Shown: positions 20,579-30,871 of the stretch, one piece after another
Layout: each line of letters opens with the position of its first letter
Numbering within the stretch: the stretch's first letter is position 1
DNA from: Bacillus mesophilus
GTDB lineage: Bacteria; Bacillota; Bacilli; Bacillales; SA4
Direction of reading: 5' to 3'
Assembly (NCBI RefSeq): GCF_011008845.1
Contig: NZ_JAAIWM010000002.1
Coordinates: 558,001-622,000, forward strand
DNA length: 64,000 bases
Notes under the pieces: model-generated
The model's input: the letters and a program-made list of their open reading frames with translations, nothing else
The model's database searches: none
What the model was told of the DNA's origin: nothing
Made by a program: the position numbers and the translations under genes

Positions 20579-22336
20579 ATGAAAAAGGGACTTATATTTA
20601 CATTAGTGTTAGCCCTATTGAGTTTATCTATACCTCAAACAACCATTCTTGCTGAAAATAGTAAAGTTGTTATAAATGTTGATTCGTTGCACGTTCGTTC
20701 AGGCCCAGGTTTATCTTATAATCTTGTGTCTAGTGTTGACCGAAACGAAGAGTATGAGGTTATTGCTAAAGATGGGGATTGGATTCAAATAAAACTTTCA
20801 AATAACTTAAGTGGCTGGGTAGCCAGTTGGCTAGTTTCAGAAAAGAAAGAAGAGAAGAAGGAAGAAACCTCCTCAAATCCAGTTAAGTTAGGAAAGCTAG
20901 AATCGACTGCGGATGGACTAAGAATTAGAAAAGGTCCTGGGACCAGTTTTCAAGTTGTAGGTTCTGTGAATAAAGGAGATGTGCTTGAATTCAAAGAAAA
21001 AAGTGAGAGTTGGGTTCACATTTCTTTTAAAGACTACGATGGGTGGGTCCATAGTGATTACGTTAAAGGTCTTCCTACTGAATCACCTACGAATAAAGAG
21101 AAAACTGTTATAAAAAGCGGAAGTGTTACTGCTAATTCATTGAATGTTCGCTTGTCACCATCTCTAAATGCAGCAGTTATGGGCAAGGTACAAAAAAACG
21201 ATGAAGTAGAGATTTATGCAGAAAAATATGACTGGTTTGAAATCAAAATTAATAATAAAACAGGTTGGGTTCACAAGGATTTCATTAAAGTGAAAACAGA
21301 AGAGAAGAAAAAGGAAGATCAAAAGAAGGAAGAAACAAGCAAGAAGCAGATCGCCACTGTTACAGCAACATTATTAAACGTCAGAAATGACTTCTCATTA
21401 AGTGGAAGTGTCGTTGGACAAGTTAAAAAGGGAGATCAGCTTGAGTTAATCAGTGAACAAAATAACTGGTGTCAAGTAAAGCTTCCGAATGGAAAAACGG
21501 GATGGGTTGCTGGCTGGTATGTAGAAAAGTCAGAAGTTGAGCCTCCTACAGAAAATCCTGAAGAAACTTCTACCGTTACAATAATCTATAATACAACAAA
21601 TATACGTAGTGGCCCTTCGACGAGTGATTCTATCGTTCATAGAGCCATGCAAGGTGACACCTTCAAAATTGCTGAGAAGGTTAACGATTGGTATAAGATT
21701 ACTCTTTCAAACGGAGAATTTGGTTATGTTGCTGGTTGGATTGTCACAACAACCGGAAGTATAGCTAAAGTCGAGCGTCCTGGGATGAACCAATACTTAG
21801 AAGGGAAGACCATTGTTATCGATCCGGGACATGGTGGAAGAGATAGTGGGGCAGTGGGCGTTAGAGGTGCTTACGAAAAAACACTAACGTTAAGAGCTGC
21901 CAAATTGCTAGATGAAAAACTGAAAGCAGCAGGTGCTAAACCGATTTTAACTAGAAATCAAGATGTATATGTTAGTCTAAGTAATCGAGTAAGTCTTTCT
22001 CACTACTATCAAGCGGATGCTTTCATAAGCTTGCACTTTGATAGTTCGGTTTATCCATCAGCAAGAGGAATCACAACATACTACTATAATAAGTCGAAGG
22101 ATTACTCCTTAGGAGAATCACTCCAAACTGAATTAATTAAGCAGACTTCATTAAGAGACCGTGGAGTACAGTATGGAAATTTCCATATTTTACGAAATAA
22201 TAAACGACCTTCTGTACTTTTAGAGCTTGGCTTTTTAAGTAATATGACGGAGGAAGCACATGTCTCAACATCCCGCTACCAAGAACAAATTACAACAGCC
22301 ATTTTTAATGGTCTAGCTTATGAGTTCAAAAAATAA
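20579..22336 (+). CDS. yrvJ: Secreted N-acetylmuramoyl-L-alanine amidase with five SH3 domains
   Basis: 585 residues with a signal peptide (1-25, KKG then a hydrophobic run), five bacterial SH3 domains (about 28-86, 100-160, 180-235, 258-318, 332-392, each with an LxVRxxPS-like start and a GWV end), and a C-terminal Amidase_3 domain beginning TIVIDPGHGGRDSGA. The zinc ligands are H in DPGHGG, the E of YEKTL, and H in SLHFD. Such enzymes cut the bond between muramic acid and the peptide; the SH3 domains bind the wall. AAGGAGG precedes ATG 20579. Divergent from the hisS operon. Confidence 0.93.
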   Translation: MKKGLIFTLVLALLSLSIPQTTILAENSKVVINVDSLHVRSGPGLSYNLVSSVDRNEEYEVIAKDGDWIQIKLSNNLSGWVASWLVSEKKEEKKEETSSNPVKLGKLESTADGLRIRKGPGTSFQVVGSVNKGDVLEFKEKSESWVHISFKDYDGWVHSDYVKGLPTESPTNKEKTVIKSGSVTANSLNVRLSPSLNAAVMGKVQKNDEVEIYAEKYDWFEIKINNKTGWVHKDFIKVKTEEKKKEDQKKEETSKKQIATVTATLLNVRNDFSLSGSVVGQVKKGDQLELISEQNNWCQVKLPNGKTGWVAGWYVEKSEVEPPTENPEETSTVTIIYNTTNIRSGPSTSDSIVHRAMQGDTFKIAEKVNDWYKITLSNGEFGYVAGWIVTTTGSIAKVERPGMNQYLEGKTIVIDPGHGGRDSGAVGVRGAYEKTLTLRAAKLLDEKLKAAGAKPILTRNQDVYVSLSNRVSLSHYYQADAFISLHFDSSVYPSARGITTYYYNKSKDYSLGESLQTELIKQTSLRDRGVQYGNFHILRNNKRPSVLLELGFLSNMTEEAHVSTSRYQEQITTAIFNGLAYEFKK

Positions 22337-22350
22337 TTAATCCATTTCTT

Positions 22351-22379
22351 ACACCCATTTAATAGATGGGTGTTTTTTT
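22351..22379 (+). terminator. Terminator of the amidase gene
   Basis: ACACCCAT and ATGGGTGT with loop TTAATAG, followed by seven Ts on the plus strand, 15 bases after the stop codon. Confidence 0.9.
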
Positions 22380-22439
22380 GTCTATTCAGAACCATGAATT
22401 AGTAGCAAAACTCAAAACAAAAGAAGCCCTAAGGCTTCC

Positions 22440-22880
22440 TTATTTACTATCCACTATTAACGTAACTGGTCCAACATTGACGAACTGTACATCCATCATT
22501 TCTCCGAATGCTCCTGATTCAACATGAATTCCCATATTTCTGAGGTTTTCATTAAAGGCTTCATAAATCGTATTTGCATACTCGGGTTTAGCTGCTTCCA
22601 TAAAATTAGGTCTTCTTCCCTTTCGACAATCACCATATAAGGTAAATTGAGAAACAGATAGAATTTCTCCTTTTACATCTAAAAGAGAGTTATTCATTTT
22701 ACCACTCTCATCTTCAAACACTCGAAGATTCGCAATCTTATTAGCCAAATAGGATGCATCCTCAGCTGTATCTGTATGAGTAACACCTACTAGTAGCATA
22801 AATCCATTAGTGATATTCCCTACCGTCCCACCTTTTACGATTACACTTGCATCTCTTGCTCTTTGTACAATTACTCTCAT
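22440..22880 (-). CDS. dtd: D-aminoacyl-tRNA deacylase
   Basis: 146 residues, full length. The family motifs SQFTLYGD (about 77-84) and the C-terminal NVGPVTL carrying the cross-subunit Gly-cisPro pair are present. DTD hydrolyses D-amino acids (and Gly) mischarged on tRNA, a translation quality check. It begins 11 bases after the relA stop codon, so the two are probably co-transcribed, as in B. subtilis. Confidence 0.95.
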   Translation of the reverse strand: MRVIVQRARDASVIVKGGTVGNITNGFMLLVGVTHTDTAEDASYLANKIANLRVFEDESGKMNNSLLDVKGEILSVSQFTLYGDCRKGRRPNFMEAAKPEYANTIYEAFNENLRNMGIHVESGAFGEMMDVQFVNVGPVTLIVDSK

Positions 22881-22891
22881 TTCCGTCCACC

Positions 22892-25090
22892 TTAATGCAG
22901 CATTCTTCTAACAGCATATATATCAGGAATTTGTTTAATCCGATCCACTACTTTTTGTAAATGATTCACATTATGAATGGAGATCGCCATTGAAATGGTA
23001 GCCATCTTATTACGATCCGAACGTCCTGATACAGCTGTAATGTTCGTCTTCGTCTCATTTACAGCCTGAAGTACTTCATTTAATAGCCCGCGACGGTCGT
23101 AGCCTGAAATTTCAATCTCTACATTATATTCTTTACCTTCTTTTGCATTCCCTTCCCATTCTACAAGTAGAAGTCGATCCTTCGCTTCATCTGTATGGAC
23201 GTTGGGACAATCATCACGATGAATGGAAACTCCTCTTCCTTTCGTAATAAATCCAACAATGTCGTCACCTGGAACAGGATTACAGCATTTTGATAATCTA
23301 ACTAATAGGTTATCAATTCCTTGAACACGAACACCACTATCTTTTTTCTTTGTTACGGAAAACTTTTTCAAGTCTTGGACAGCTTCGGCGATGGTTGATT
23401 CCTGCTCAAGGTCTCGTTTCTTTCTCCACTTTTCAGTTAGTCTTGTTGCAATCTGAGCCGCTGTTATTCCGTTATAACCTACAGCTGCGTACATATCTTC
23501 TTCATTAGAAAAGTTAAATTTATCAGCAACACGCTTAAGATTATCGTTGACCAGAATTTCTTTAGGATCTAGATCAAATGCTCTGATTTCCTTTTCGACT
23601 AGTTCCTTCCCCTTTGAAACATTCTCATCACGTCGTTGTTTCTTGAAAAATTGACGAATTTTATTTTTGGCCTGTGAGGTTTGCGCTAACTTTAACCAAT
23701 CCTGACTTGGACCATATGAATGCTTTGAGGTTAATATTTCGACAATATCACCAGTTTTAAGCTTATAGTCGAGTGTCACCATTTTCCCGTTTACTTTAGC
23801 TCCTATGGTTTTGTTACCAATTTCAGAGTGTATTCGGTACGAAAAGTCGATTGGGACAGAACCAGAAGGAAGCTCAAAAACATCCCCTTTTGGTGTAAAC
23901 ACAAAGACCATATCTGAAAACAAGTCAATCTTTAAGGATTCCATAAATTCTTCGGCATTGCTAGCATCATTTTGCCATTCTAGTATCTCTCTAAACCAGG
24001 TAATTTTGTTTTCAAATGATTGCTTTTCATTAACAGGTTTGTTTTCTTTATACGCCCAGTGAGCAGCAATTCCATATTCTGCTACATGATGCATTTCAAG
24101 TGTTCTTATTTGAACCTCAAGTGGGTCACCTTGTGGACCAATAACTGTTGTATGAAGCGATTGATACATATTCGCTTTAGGCATTGCGATGTAATCTTTA
24201 AATCTCCCCGGCATAGGCTTCCAGCAAGTATGAATAATACCAAGTATTGCATAACAATCCTTAATACTGTTCACGACAATTCGTACAGCCAATAGGTCGT
24301 AGATCTCATTAAACTGTTTGTTTTGTATGGCCATCTTACGATAAATGCTATAAATATGCTTAGGTCGTCCATTAATGTCCGCGCTTATAGAAACTTCCTT
24401 CAATCGCTCTCTAACTTCACTCATGACCGCATCTAAATATTCTTCACGCTCAGCACGTTTTTTCTTCATAAGATTGACGATTCGGTAGTATTGCTGTGGA
24501 TTTAAATATCTTAGCGAAGTATCTTCAAGCTCCCATTTAATCTTGGAAATCCCAAGGCGGTGAGCAAGTGGAGCAAATATTTCCAAGGTCTCGTTAGATA
24601 TTCTTCTCTGTTTTTCTTGAGGTAGATGCTTAAGTGTTCTCATGTTATGCAGTCGATCTGCTAGCTTTATTAAAATAACACGGATATCCTGAGCCATTGC
24701 CACAAACATTTTCCGATGATTTTCTGCTTGTTGCTCTTCTTGCGACTTAAACTTGATCTTTCCGAGCTTTGTTACTCCATCAACAAGCATAGCAACTTCT
24801 TTATTAAACGCTTCCTCAAGGTCTTGAAGTGTGATTTCCGTATCCTCTACCACATCATGTAAAAAACCTGCGGAAATTGTAACTGGGTCCATTTCTAAAT
24901 CTACTAGAATCCCGGCTACCTGAATTGGATGTATGATATATGGTTCACCAGATTTTCGGTACTGCTCTTGATGTGCTTGTTTGGCAAACTCATATGCATG
25001 CTGAATAAATTGTATATCTTTCTCATCTGTTAAGTATTTTGCAGCCTTTTCAATTACTTGTTCAGCTGTCAGTACTTGCTCATTTGCCAT
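22892..25090 (-). CDS. relA: Bifunctional (p)ppGpp synthetase/hydrolase Rel
   Basis: About 732 residues with all domains of long Rel proteins: HD hydrolase (HDVVED at 78-83), synthetase ([21 protein letters not shown]), TGS ([17 protein letters not shown]), the conserved-cysteine region ([14 protein letters not shown]), and a C-terminal ACT domain. The intact HD site shows it can also hydrolyse (p)ppGpp. ATG at 25090 follows CAGGTGA; 14 upstream codons lack support. It controls the stringent response; downstream is dtd and upstream apt, the B. subtilis order. Confidence 0.96.
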   Translation of the reverse strand: MANEQVLTAEQVIEKAAKYLTDEKDIQFIQHAYEFAKQAHQEQYRKSGEPYIIHPIQVAGILVDLEMDPVTISAGFLHDVVEDTEITLQDLEEAFNKEVAMLVDGVTKLGKIKFKSQEEQQAENHRKMFVAMAQDIRVILIKLADRLHNMRTLKHLPQEKQRRISNETLEIFAPLAHRLGISKIKWELEDTSLRYLNPQQYYRIVNLMKKKRAEREEYLDAVMSEVRERLKEVSISADINGRPKHIYSIYRKMAIQNKQFNEIYDLLAVRIVVNSIKDCYAILGIIHTCWKPMPGRFKDYIAMPKANMYQSLHTTVIGPQGDPLEVQIRTLEMHHVAEYGIAAHWAYKENKPVNEKQSFENKITWFREILEWQNDASNAEEFMESLKIDLFSDMVFVFTPKGDVFELPSGSVPIDFSYRIHSEIGNKTIGAKVNGKMVTLDYKLKTGDIVEILTSKHSYGPSQDWLKLAQTSQAKNKIRQFFKKQRRDENVSKGKELVEKEIRAFDLDPKEILVNDNLKRVADKFNFSNEEDMYAAVGYNGITAAQIATRLTEKWRKKRDLEQESTIAEAVQDLKKFSVTKKKDSGVRVQGIDNLLVRLSKCCNPVPGDDIVGFITKGRGVSIHRDDCPNVHTDEAKDRLLLVEWEGNAKEGKEYNVEIEISGYDRRGLLNEVLQAVNETKTNITAVSGRSDRNKMATISMAISIHNVNHLQKVVDRIKQIPDIYAVRRMLH

Positions 25091-25330
25091 AAAATCACCT
25101 GATTTTAAGTTAAAATAAAGAGAAGGATTCAATTCTTCTCTTTATTTCACTTTATTATATTAAAATTATTATTGTTACTATTATCATGAAAATGTACATT
25201 AATGTAAAGGATTTCGCAGAAATTTCTACTATTTCTAACAGGAAAAAAGCCCTATTTTATCCATTTTGCCAAATCTAAAAATAAATAACCTGCGAAAAAA
25301 TTATTCAAAGCAAACCAAAACGAAGATTCT

Positions 25331-25363
25331 AAAAAAAGAGTGTCTCGTAAACACTCTTTTTTT
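25331..25363 (-). terminator. Terminator of apt
   Basis: AAAAAAAGAGTGT and ACACTCTTTTTTT form a nearly perfect palindrome, loop CTCGTAA, 14 bases past the apt stop; it can stop transcription from either side. Confidence 0.88.
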
Positions 25364-25376
25364 ACATTATACATTA

Positions 25377-25889
25377 TTAGTAAGTCATTAAAGTTAACAC
25401 ATTATAACCGTCAAGCTTTTTACGACCATCTAAGTAGCTTAATTCAATTAAGAAGGCAATTCCTGCTACTACTCCACCAAGTTGTTCAACAAGGTCAATC
25501 GTAGCTTCTATTGTTCCACCTGTAGCTAGCAAGTCATCAGTAATAAGCACTCGTTGTCCAGGCTTAATCGCGTCCTTATGCATAGTCAGAACATCTGATC
25601 CATACTCAAGTCCATATTGTACCTTGATTACCTCTCTAGGAAGCTTGCCCTCTTTACGAACAGGTGCAAACCCAACACCAAGTGCGTAAGCTACCGGACA
25701 TCCAATAATAAAGCCTCTTGCTTCCGGACCTACTACTAAATCAATATCTTGCTCTTTGGCAAATTTGACAATCTCGTCTGTAGCACTTTTATATGCATCA
25801 CCATTGTCCATTAATGTAGTAATATCTTTAAACTGAATACCTTCTTTAGGCCAGTTTGGTACGACTGTTACATATTTTTTATAATCCAT
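25377..25889 (-). CDS. apt: Adenine phosphoribosyltransferase
   Basis: 170 residues. It joins adenine to PRPP to make AMP (purine salvage). The PRPP motif [13 protein letters not shown] (about 119-131) and the N-terminal FKDITTL segment identify it. ATG at 25889 lies 15 bases after the recJ stop; the recJ-apt-relA order is typical of Firmicutes and links purine salvage to (p)ppGpp metabolism by position. Confidence 0.96.
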   Translation of the reverse strand: MDYKKYVTVVPNWPKEGIQFKDITTLMDNGDAYKSATDEIVKFAKEQDIDLVVGPEARGFIIGCPVAYALGVGFAPVRKEGKLPREVIKVQYGLEYGSDVLTMHKDAIKPGQRVLITDDLLATGGTIEATIDLVEQLGGVVAGIAFLIELSYLDGRKKLDGYNVLTLMTY

Positions 25890-25904
25890 TAGTAATGTTG
25901 CCTC

Positions 25905-28247
25905 CTATACGGTAACCAATCCTCTATAAACATGATCAAACCAATCTTTTAATTGGGAATAAGATGAGTACATTATCATATTTTCGATTTCTATTTGGTT
26001 TTGTTTCAGCATGTATGTTTTTGAGTCTGTCAAATCACGTTTTTGGGGTGAATTTGAAAGTGTTACCATGCCACTGTCTATTGTAACAAATTCTAGTTCA
26101 AAAAACACCTTTAACATAAACTGTATTGTTTCTTTTGACCAACCACGATGTTTGGCTAATTGATCGCCTTGTGTCTTGTAATTAAATTGCTTATTTTGCC
26201 CAAGAAAACCATAAAACCATTTAAAATGCTCTCGAGTCGGTATCGTATTAAAGAAATGCGTTTCCGATTGGTGAAAAATAGTATAGATTCTTGCTGGTTT
26301 CGTTGTAGTAATAATCTGTTCTAATAGTGACAGGGACGGCGGAAGGTCTGCCAACACCAAATAATCCTGATGTCCACTTATTTCCTGTTGGTCTTGATCC
26401 TGAACCCTTAGTATATGGTCATGGAAATTATGCAAATTTAATCTTTCTATTGTTTCTTCATTGAAGACTATTATTTTGCGCTTGTTCGGAGAAATTGATT
26501 CTATCTGTTTATTAACAGTTTTATGACCTCTCCAATCAAATAACTGCCACTCTTCAATCAAAATATCATTTACCATAACCTGTGGCTTTCTAAAGTTATT
26601 CCATTCGTTAATGGATAGTTCACCCAAAATAGAGACTTTAGCTAAATTTGAAATCTGATCAAAAGCCTCTCCAAATCCGAATGCTATAGCATCCAAGCTT
26701 GTCCCAGACTGTTCTAGCAATAACTTTAGATGACTTTGATCTTGTCCAATTTTTTTCATTTGAGACAAAGATGCATAGGGTATTGTCACTTTTGGTTTAG
26801 GATTTCCCATTCCATAAGGTGCTAATTTACTAAGCTCTTCAATAGAGTCAATCGTAATCTCCTCAAGTTTACACACCACATCAACATGTGTAACTGGAAT
26901 AAAATCTTCCTCTGTTAACTTGTCATTAGCGAGTAGAATCAATCTCTCTCTTAACTCACCGACATTACTTACATCAACAGTCATACCAGCAGCCATGGTA
27001 TGTCCACCGAAATGAGGTAGAATATCACGGCATGTCGATAAGTTTTCAAACAAATCAAAGCCTTCTATGCTCCTAGCCGATCCCTTAGCCACTAGTCCTT
27101 CTTCATCTATGCTTAATACAATGGTTGGCCTATAGTACTTTTCAACGAGTCGAGATGCTACGATCCCAATAACTCCTGCATTCCAACCTTTTTTTCCAAT
27201 CACTAAGACCGAATTATTTTCTAAAGGATATTCCTTTTCAACCAGTTCAATTGCTTCTAAGGTTATTTCATTAACTATTTTTTGTCTTTCTTTATTTAGT
27301 TCATTAATTTCATTCGCAATAAACTCTGCTTCTTCAGCATCTTCTGTTAGAAACAGTTCAACAGCTGGGTCAGCATCTCCTAATCTTCCCGCTGCGTTAA
27401 TTCTAGGACCAATCGAGAAACCTATTGTTTCTTCTGTAACATCTCTTTGGTCAACATTACAAACCGACAATAAAGCACGAATACCTGGATTATTTGTAGT
27501 TTTTAATGCTTTTATCCCTTTAACAGCAATTAATCGATTTTCATCATGAAGAGGAACTAAATCAGCAATGGTTCCGATTGCTGCCATTCCTACGTATTCG
27601 GTCGGACACTCTCCCAGTAAGGCATGTGCAACCTTTAAAGCTACTCCAACCCCAGCAAGCTCCTTACAAGGATAAGCTCCTCCCGGAAGTTTAGGATGGA
27701 TAATGGAAAAAGCATCTGGCAACTCCGGCCCAGGTTCATGGTGGTCCGTAATAATAAGATCCATCTCTAGCTCTTTAGCAAATTGGGCTTCACTTAATGC
27801 AGATATTCCTGTATCGACTGTGATAATAAGACGGTATCCCTGTTCCTTTGCCCATTGAAATGCATTTCTATTTGGACCATAGCCTTCTCGAAATCGATTA
27901 GGTATGTAAAAATCAGCATGTGCCCCTTTAGCTCGTAAGGCCCTAAGCATGACGGTAGTACTACTAACACCGTCCGCATCATAATCACCAAACACTAAGA
28001 TTTTTTCATGTTGATCTATTGCCTGATGTATTCGTTTTACTGTTTGATCCATGCCTGTTAATAAAAATGGATCGTGAAATTCTGTTTTTTCTATATTTAA
28101 GAATGAATTAGCTTCTTCAGCAGTGGTGATGCCTCTACTAACTAATAAATTGGCTACCATATTTGAAATCGAAAGTTGCGTTGAAAGCTGCTTAGCCAGT
28201 TCCTCATTCGTTTTCTTTTGAATCCACCTTGTTTTAGACGAAAGCAA
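25905..28247 (-). CDS. recJ: Single-stranded-DNA-specific exonuclease RecJ
   Basis: About 780 residues. DHH-family motifs: FGDYDADGVSSTTV (motif I), VDTGI, DHHE, and GRLGDADPAVELFL (motif IV); an OB-fold and the extra C-terminal domain of Bacillus RecJ follow. It digests single-stranded DNA 5'-3' in recombination and repair. I place the start at TTG 28247, with AAGGGGTGA upstream, giving MLSSKTRWIQ; a TTG seven codons earlier would place the ribosome site inside the gene. It starts a group running into apt. Confidence 0.94.
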   Translation of the reverse strand: MLSSKTRWIQKKTNEELAKQLSTQLSISNMVANLLVSRGITTAEEANSFLNIEKTEFHDPFLLTGMDQTVKRIHQAIDQHEKILVFGDYDADGVSSTTVMLRALRAKGAHADFYIPNRFREGYGPNRNAFQWAKEQGYRLIITVDTGISALSEAQFAKELEMDLIITDHHEPGPELPDAFSIIHPKLPGGAYPCKELAGVGVALKVAHALLGECPTEYVGMAAIGTIADLVPLHDENRLIAVKGIKALKTTNNPGIRALLSVCNVDQRDVTEETIGFSIGPRINAAGRLGDADPAVELFLTEDAEEAEFIANEINELNKERQKIVNEITLEAIELVEKEYPLENNSVLVIGKKGWNAGVIGIVASRLVEKYYRPTIVLSIDEEGLVAKGSARSIEGFDLFENLSTCRDILPHFGGHTMAAGMTVDVSNVGELRERLILLANDKLTEEDFIPVTHVDVVCKLEEITIDSIEELSKLAPYGMGNPKPKVTIPYASLSQMKKIGQDQSHLKLLLEQSGTSLDAIAFGFGEAFDQISNLAKVSILGELSINEWNNFRKPQVMVNDILIEEWQLFDWRGHKTVNKQIESISPNKRKIIVFNEETIERLNLHNFHDHILRVQDQDQQEISGHQDYLVLADLPPSLSLLEQIITTTKPARIYTIFHQSETHFFNTIPTREHFKWFYGFLGQNKQFNYKTQGDQLAKHRGWSKETIQFMLKVFFELEFVTIDSGMVTLSNSPQKRDLTDSKTYMLKQNQIEIENMIMYSSYSQLKDWFDHVYRGLVTV

Positions 28248-28309
28248 ATAAATCACCCCTTGACCCAATCATTATACAGGACAGGGTAAGGGGTGACAAT
28301 GGTAACAAT

Positions 28310-28684
28310 TTATTCTAGCTTTTGCTCCGGAGCATCTATTTCTGTACGTTCTGTAGAGTCCTCATTCTTCTGCTCCTGGCTCTTTAAATAATTCTGCTTT
28401 CTCAAATCTTCATTTTGAAAATGCTCATCTAGTTTCTTTTTTAATTGCTCATTTTCTTTTTGATACTGACGTACTCGTTTTTGTAATAAGATAATCCGAA
28501 ACAGCCCCGCTGCACCGACTGCAAAGGCACCCATCGCAGCTGAACCTAAAATCACTAGAATAAGTGGCCATGAAGCTTCTCCAAACAAATAATCCACTCT
28601 CACTGGATCAACATTAATAACAGCAAAAATGGCAACAATTAACGCAAATACTAAAGCGATAATGAGAGTCCATTGTCCCTTCAT
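28310..28684 (-). CDS. yrvD: LapA-domain small membrane protein (YrvD-like)
   Basis: 124 residues with two N-terminal hydrophobic helices (about 5-27 and 45-67) and a charged coiled-coil tail with Glu, Lys and Gln. This is the LapA/DUF1049 layout; E. coli LapA works with LapB in lipopolysaccharide assembly, but Gram-positive members have no assigned role. ATG 28684 follows AAGGAGGAG. It starts 16 bases after the stop of the CDF transporter gene and may be co-transcribed. Confidence 0.82.
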   Translation of the reverse strand: MKGQWTLIIALVFALIVAIFAVINVDPVRVDYLFGEASWPLILVILGSAAMGAFAVGAAGLFRIILLQKRVRQYQKENEQLKKKLDEHFQNEDLRKQNYLKSQEQKNEDSTERTEIDAPEQKLE

Positions 28685-28700
28685 AAATATCTCCTCCTTA

Positions 28701-29600
28701 CTAGTCTTCTTCATTATATGGATTTACGTGAATTAAAACATCTTGTACTTGTGAATGCTCTAAGAGCTTCTCCTTTACATTTTTACCTATTCTATGTCCC
28801 TCTTCAACCGTGATGTATGGATCGACAGAGATTTTTAAATCCACGATCACATAATGACCATGCTCCCTGGCAAAAAGTGCGTCAATTTTCTTCACTCCAT
28901 CAACTTGAATGACTATTTCTCTTAATTCCTTTGTATCCTCATCATGAAGTACATGATCTAACGTATTATGTATGGATTCAGCACCAAGTTTCCATGCGAT
29001 CCTGATAATCATTAAAGCAACAACTAACCCTGCTACAGGATCTAAATAAACCATCCACTCTAGTCCAAGCTTACCGCCTATAATGGCCCCACTAATTCCG
29101 ACCAAAGCAGCAATGGATGAAAAAACATCTGACCTATGTTCATAGGCATTAACAATAATAGCATCACTGTTAATACGTTTACCCAATTTATACTTATATT
29201 GAAACATCCATTCCTTCACAATTATAGAAAATACAACGGCATAAACAGCTGCCATCTTTGGTGCTGAAATCTCATGAAAGAAAGATTGTACTGATGATTT
29301 TCCAATTTCTATTCCAACTAGAAATAGTAATACGGATACAATAATTGCAGCAATTGATTCTGCCTTACCGTGTCCATATGGATGATCCTCATCAGGTGGC
29401 TGTTTTGCAGCTCTTAACCCTATGTATACAGCAAAAGACCCAGCGATATCAGATGCTGAATGAACAGCATCGGCCACTAAAGCCCTACTATTACTTGTTA
29501 CACCAACAATCCCTTTAATCAAGGCCAAGACTATATTTCCAACGACACCTACCATCGCTGCAAACTCTGCCTCTTTAAAGCGGTCTTTATGCTCCCCCAT
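28701..29600 (-). CDS. Cation diffusion facilitator transporter (HxxxD type)
   Basis: 299 residues, six TM helices plus a C-terminal cytoplasmic domain. At the TM2 metal site it has ADAVHSASD (His and Asp), and at TM5 EHRSD (Glu/His and Asp). GHGKAESIAAI and DPVAGLVVAL match the family. Metal is not certain; the His-containing site suggests zinc or iron-like rather than manganese. ATG 29600 has AAAGGATGTG upstream. It lies back to back with a second CDF gene at 29797. Confidence 0.9.
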   Translation of the reverse strand: MGEHKDRFKEAEFAAMVGVVGNIVLALIKGIVGVTSNSRALVADAVHSASDIAGSFAVYIGLRAAKQPPDEDHPYGHGKAESIAAIIVSVLLFLVGIEIGKSSVQSFFHEISAPKMAAVYAVVFSIIVKEWMFQYKYKLGKRINSDAIIVNAYEHRSDVFSSIAALVGISGAIIGGKLGLEWMVYLDPVAGLVVALMIIRIAWKLGAESIHNTLDHVLHDEDTKELREIVIQVDGVKKIDALFAREHGHYVIVDLKISVDPYITVEEGHRIGKNVKEKLLEHSQVQDVLIHVNPYNEED

Positions 29601-29796
29601 TAATTCACATCCTTTGCTTACAACACAACATTATTATATTGTAACCTAATATTTGAAAAAGAAAGAGTGAAAAGAGTTTTGGGTAAACTTTTCTGACATA
29701 ATTTTTCTCATTTCGTTAAAAAGGATAATTAAAATTAAAAAGATTAATAATACGTGTAGAGAAAGAAGAAAAAGCTAATCTGTTAGGAGGAATATA

Positions 29797-30660
29797 ATGG
29801 AGGCATATGATAACCTTAAATTGGGGGAAAAAGGCGCCTGGTTGAGCATCTGCACATACATTGTCTTATCAACATTAAAATTAATCATTGGATATTTTGG
29901 TAATTCAAAGGCATTAATGGCTGACGGATTAAATAACTCAACTGATGTAGTCGCTTCTGTTGCGGTTTTAATCGGGTTAAAAATCGCAAGAAAACCTCCT
30001 GATAAAAATCATCAATATGGCCATTATCGTGCAGAGACAATTGCTTCTCTTGTAGCTGCATTCATTATGGTGTCGGTAGGTATTCAAGTATCTATTGAGG
30101 GAATTAAGAATTTAAACAATACCGCTACTTCGGCACCTAGCATGTTTACAGGCTGGGTAGCATTAGGTAGTTCCATCGTTATGTTTTCTGTTTACCTTTA
30201 CAATAGTAACTTAGCCAAAAAAATAAAAAGTCAATCTATAAAGGCAGCCTCAAAAGATAACCTATCTGATTCTCTAGTAAGTATTGGAGCCTTTATCGGT
30301 ATAAGCGCTGCACAGTTCGGTCTATATTGGTTCGATACTGTTATTGCGATTTTAGTTGGATTGATCATCATTAGAACCGGTGTAGGTGTATTTAAGGAAG
30401 CAACATTAGAGCTAACTGATGGATTTGAAATACAGGAATTAGAAGAAATTAAAACCACCATTAAAAATAACCCAAATATAGAGAAAGTAAAAAGTGTAAA
30501 AGCTCGAATGCACGGTAATCAAGTTTTCGCTGACATCACTATTGTGACGGATCATAACTTAAATGTAATTGAAAGTCATCATATTACAGAGGAAATTGAG
30601 CGGAAGCTATCTGAAAAACACAACATTCAATATGCACATATTCATATAGAGCCAAGGTAG
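29797..30660 (+). CDS. Cation diffusion facilitator transporter, probable manganese exporter (MneP/MneS-like)
   Basis: 287 residues with the CDF fold. The TM2 site is DGLNNSTD (Asn and Asp), and the TM5 site is KDNLSD (Asp and Asp), the Asn-Asp-Asp-Asp pattern linked to Mn(II) in MntE and MneP/MneS proteins. GHYRAETIASL is the conserved GH(G/Y) loop. TTAGGAGG precedes ATG 29797. Divergent from the HxxxD CDF gene; the 196-base gap between them shows no operator I can identify. Confidence 0.87.
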   Translation: MEAYDNLKLGEKGAWLSICTYIVLSTLKLIIGYFGNSKALMADGLNNSTDVVASVAVLIGLKIARKPPDKNHQYGHYRAETIASLVAAFIMVSVGIQVSIEGIKNLNNTATSAPSMFTGWVALGSSIVMFSVYLYNSNLAKKIKSQSIKAASKDNLSDSLVSIGAFIGISAAQFGLYWFDTVIAILVGLIIIRTGVGVFKEATLELTDGFEIQELEEIKTTIKNNPNIEKVKSVKARMHGNQVFADITIVTDHNLNVIESHHITEEIERKLSEKHNIQYAHIHIEPR

Positions 30661-30720
30661 TGGCTCTTTTATAAACTTTTCCCTCTTATCTATGCTTTTG
30701 CGTGATGCTATCACATTTAT

Positions 30721-30812
30721 TTCGGCGATATTTTTTGTATATCGGCGTTCTAGCTTTATTTATCAGCGACAATCTAGATCTATCGGCGATATCGGAGTAT
30801 TTATCAGCGACT
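30721..30812. repeat. Phased array of ATCGGCGA motifs
   Basis: The core ATC(G/A)GCGA is placed so that its C falls at 30723, 30743, 30764, 30784 and 30805: steps of 20, 21, 20 and 21 bases. The linker bases are not conserved. A TTGCGTGA motif, the core of the array at 15185, also occurs at 30698. The array lies in the convergent gap between the manganese-type CDF gene and secDF. No function known. Confidence 0.75.
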
Positions 30813-30825
30813 TCCGTATCAAGTA

Positions 30826-30862
30826 TGTAAAAAAGGCGTGAATTCACATGAATTCACGCCTT
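30826..30862 (-). terminator. Terminator of secDF
   Basis: AAGGCGTGAATTCA and TGAATTCACGCCTT form a perfect fourteen-base-pair stem with a minimal loop, ten bases past the secDF stop, followed by TTTTTTACAT on the minus strand. Confidence 0.9.
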
Positions 30863-30871
30863 CTGTCATTT

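Noticed and set aside
15185-30812. Phased motif arrays considered as CRISPR
   Set aside because: The repeat cores are only 8-9 bases with 11-12 base linkers and no cas genes are in the window; a CRISPR needs repeats and spacers of about 25-40 bases.
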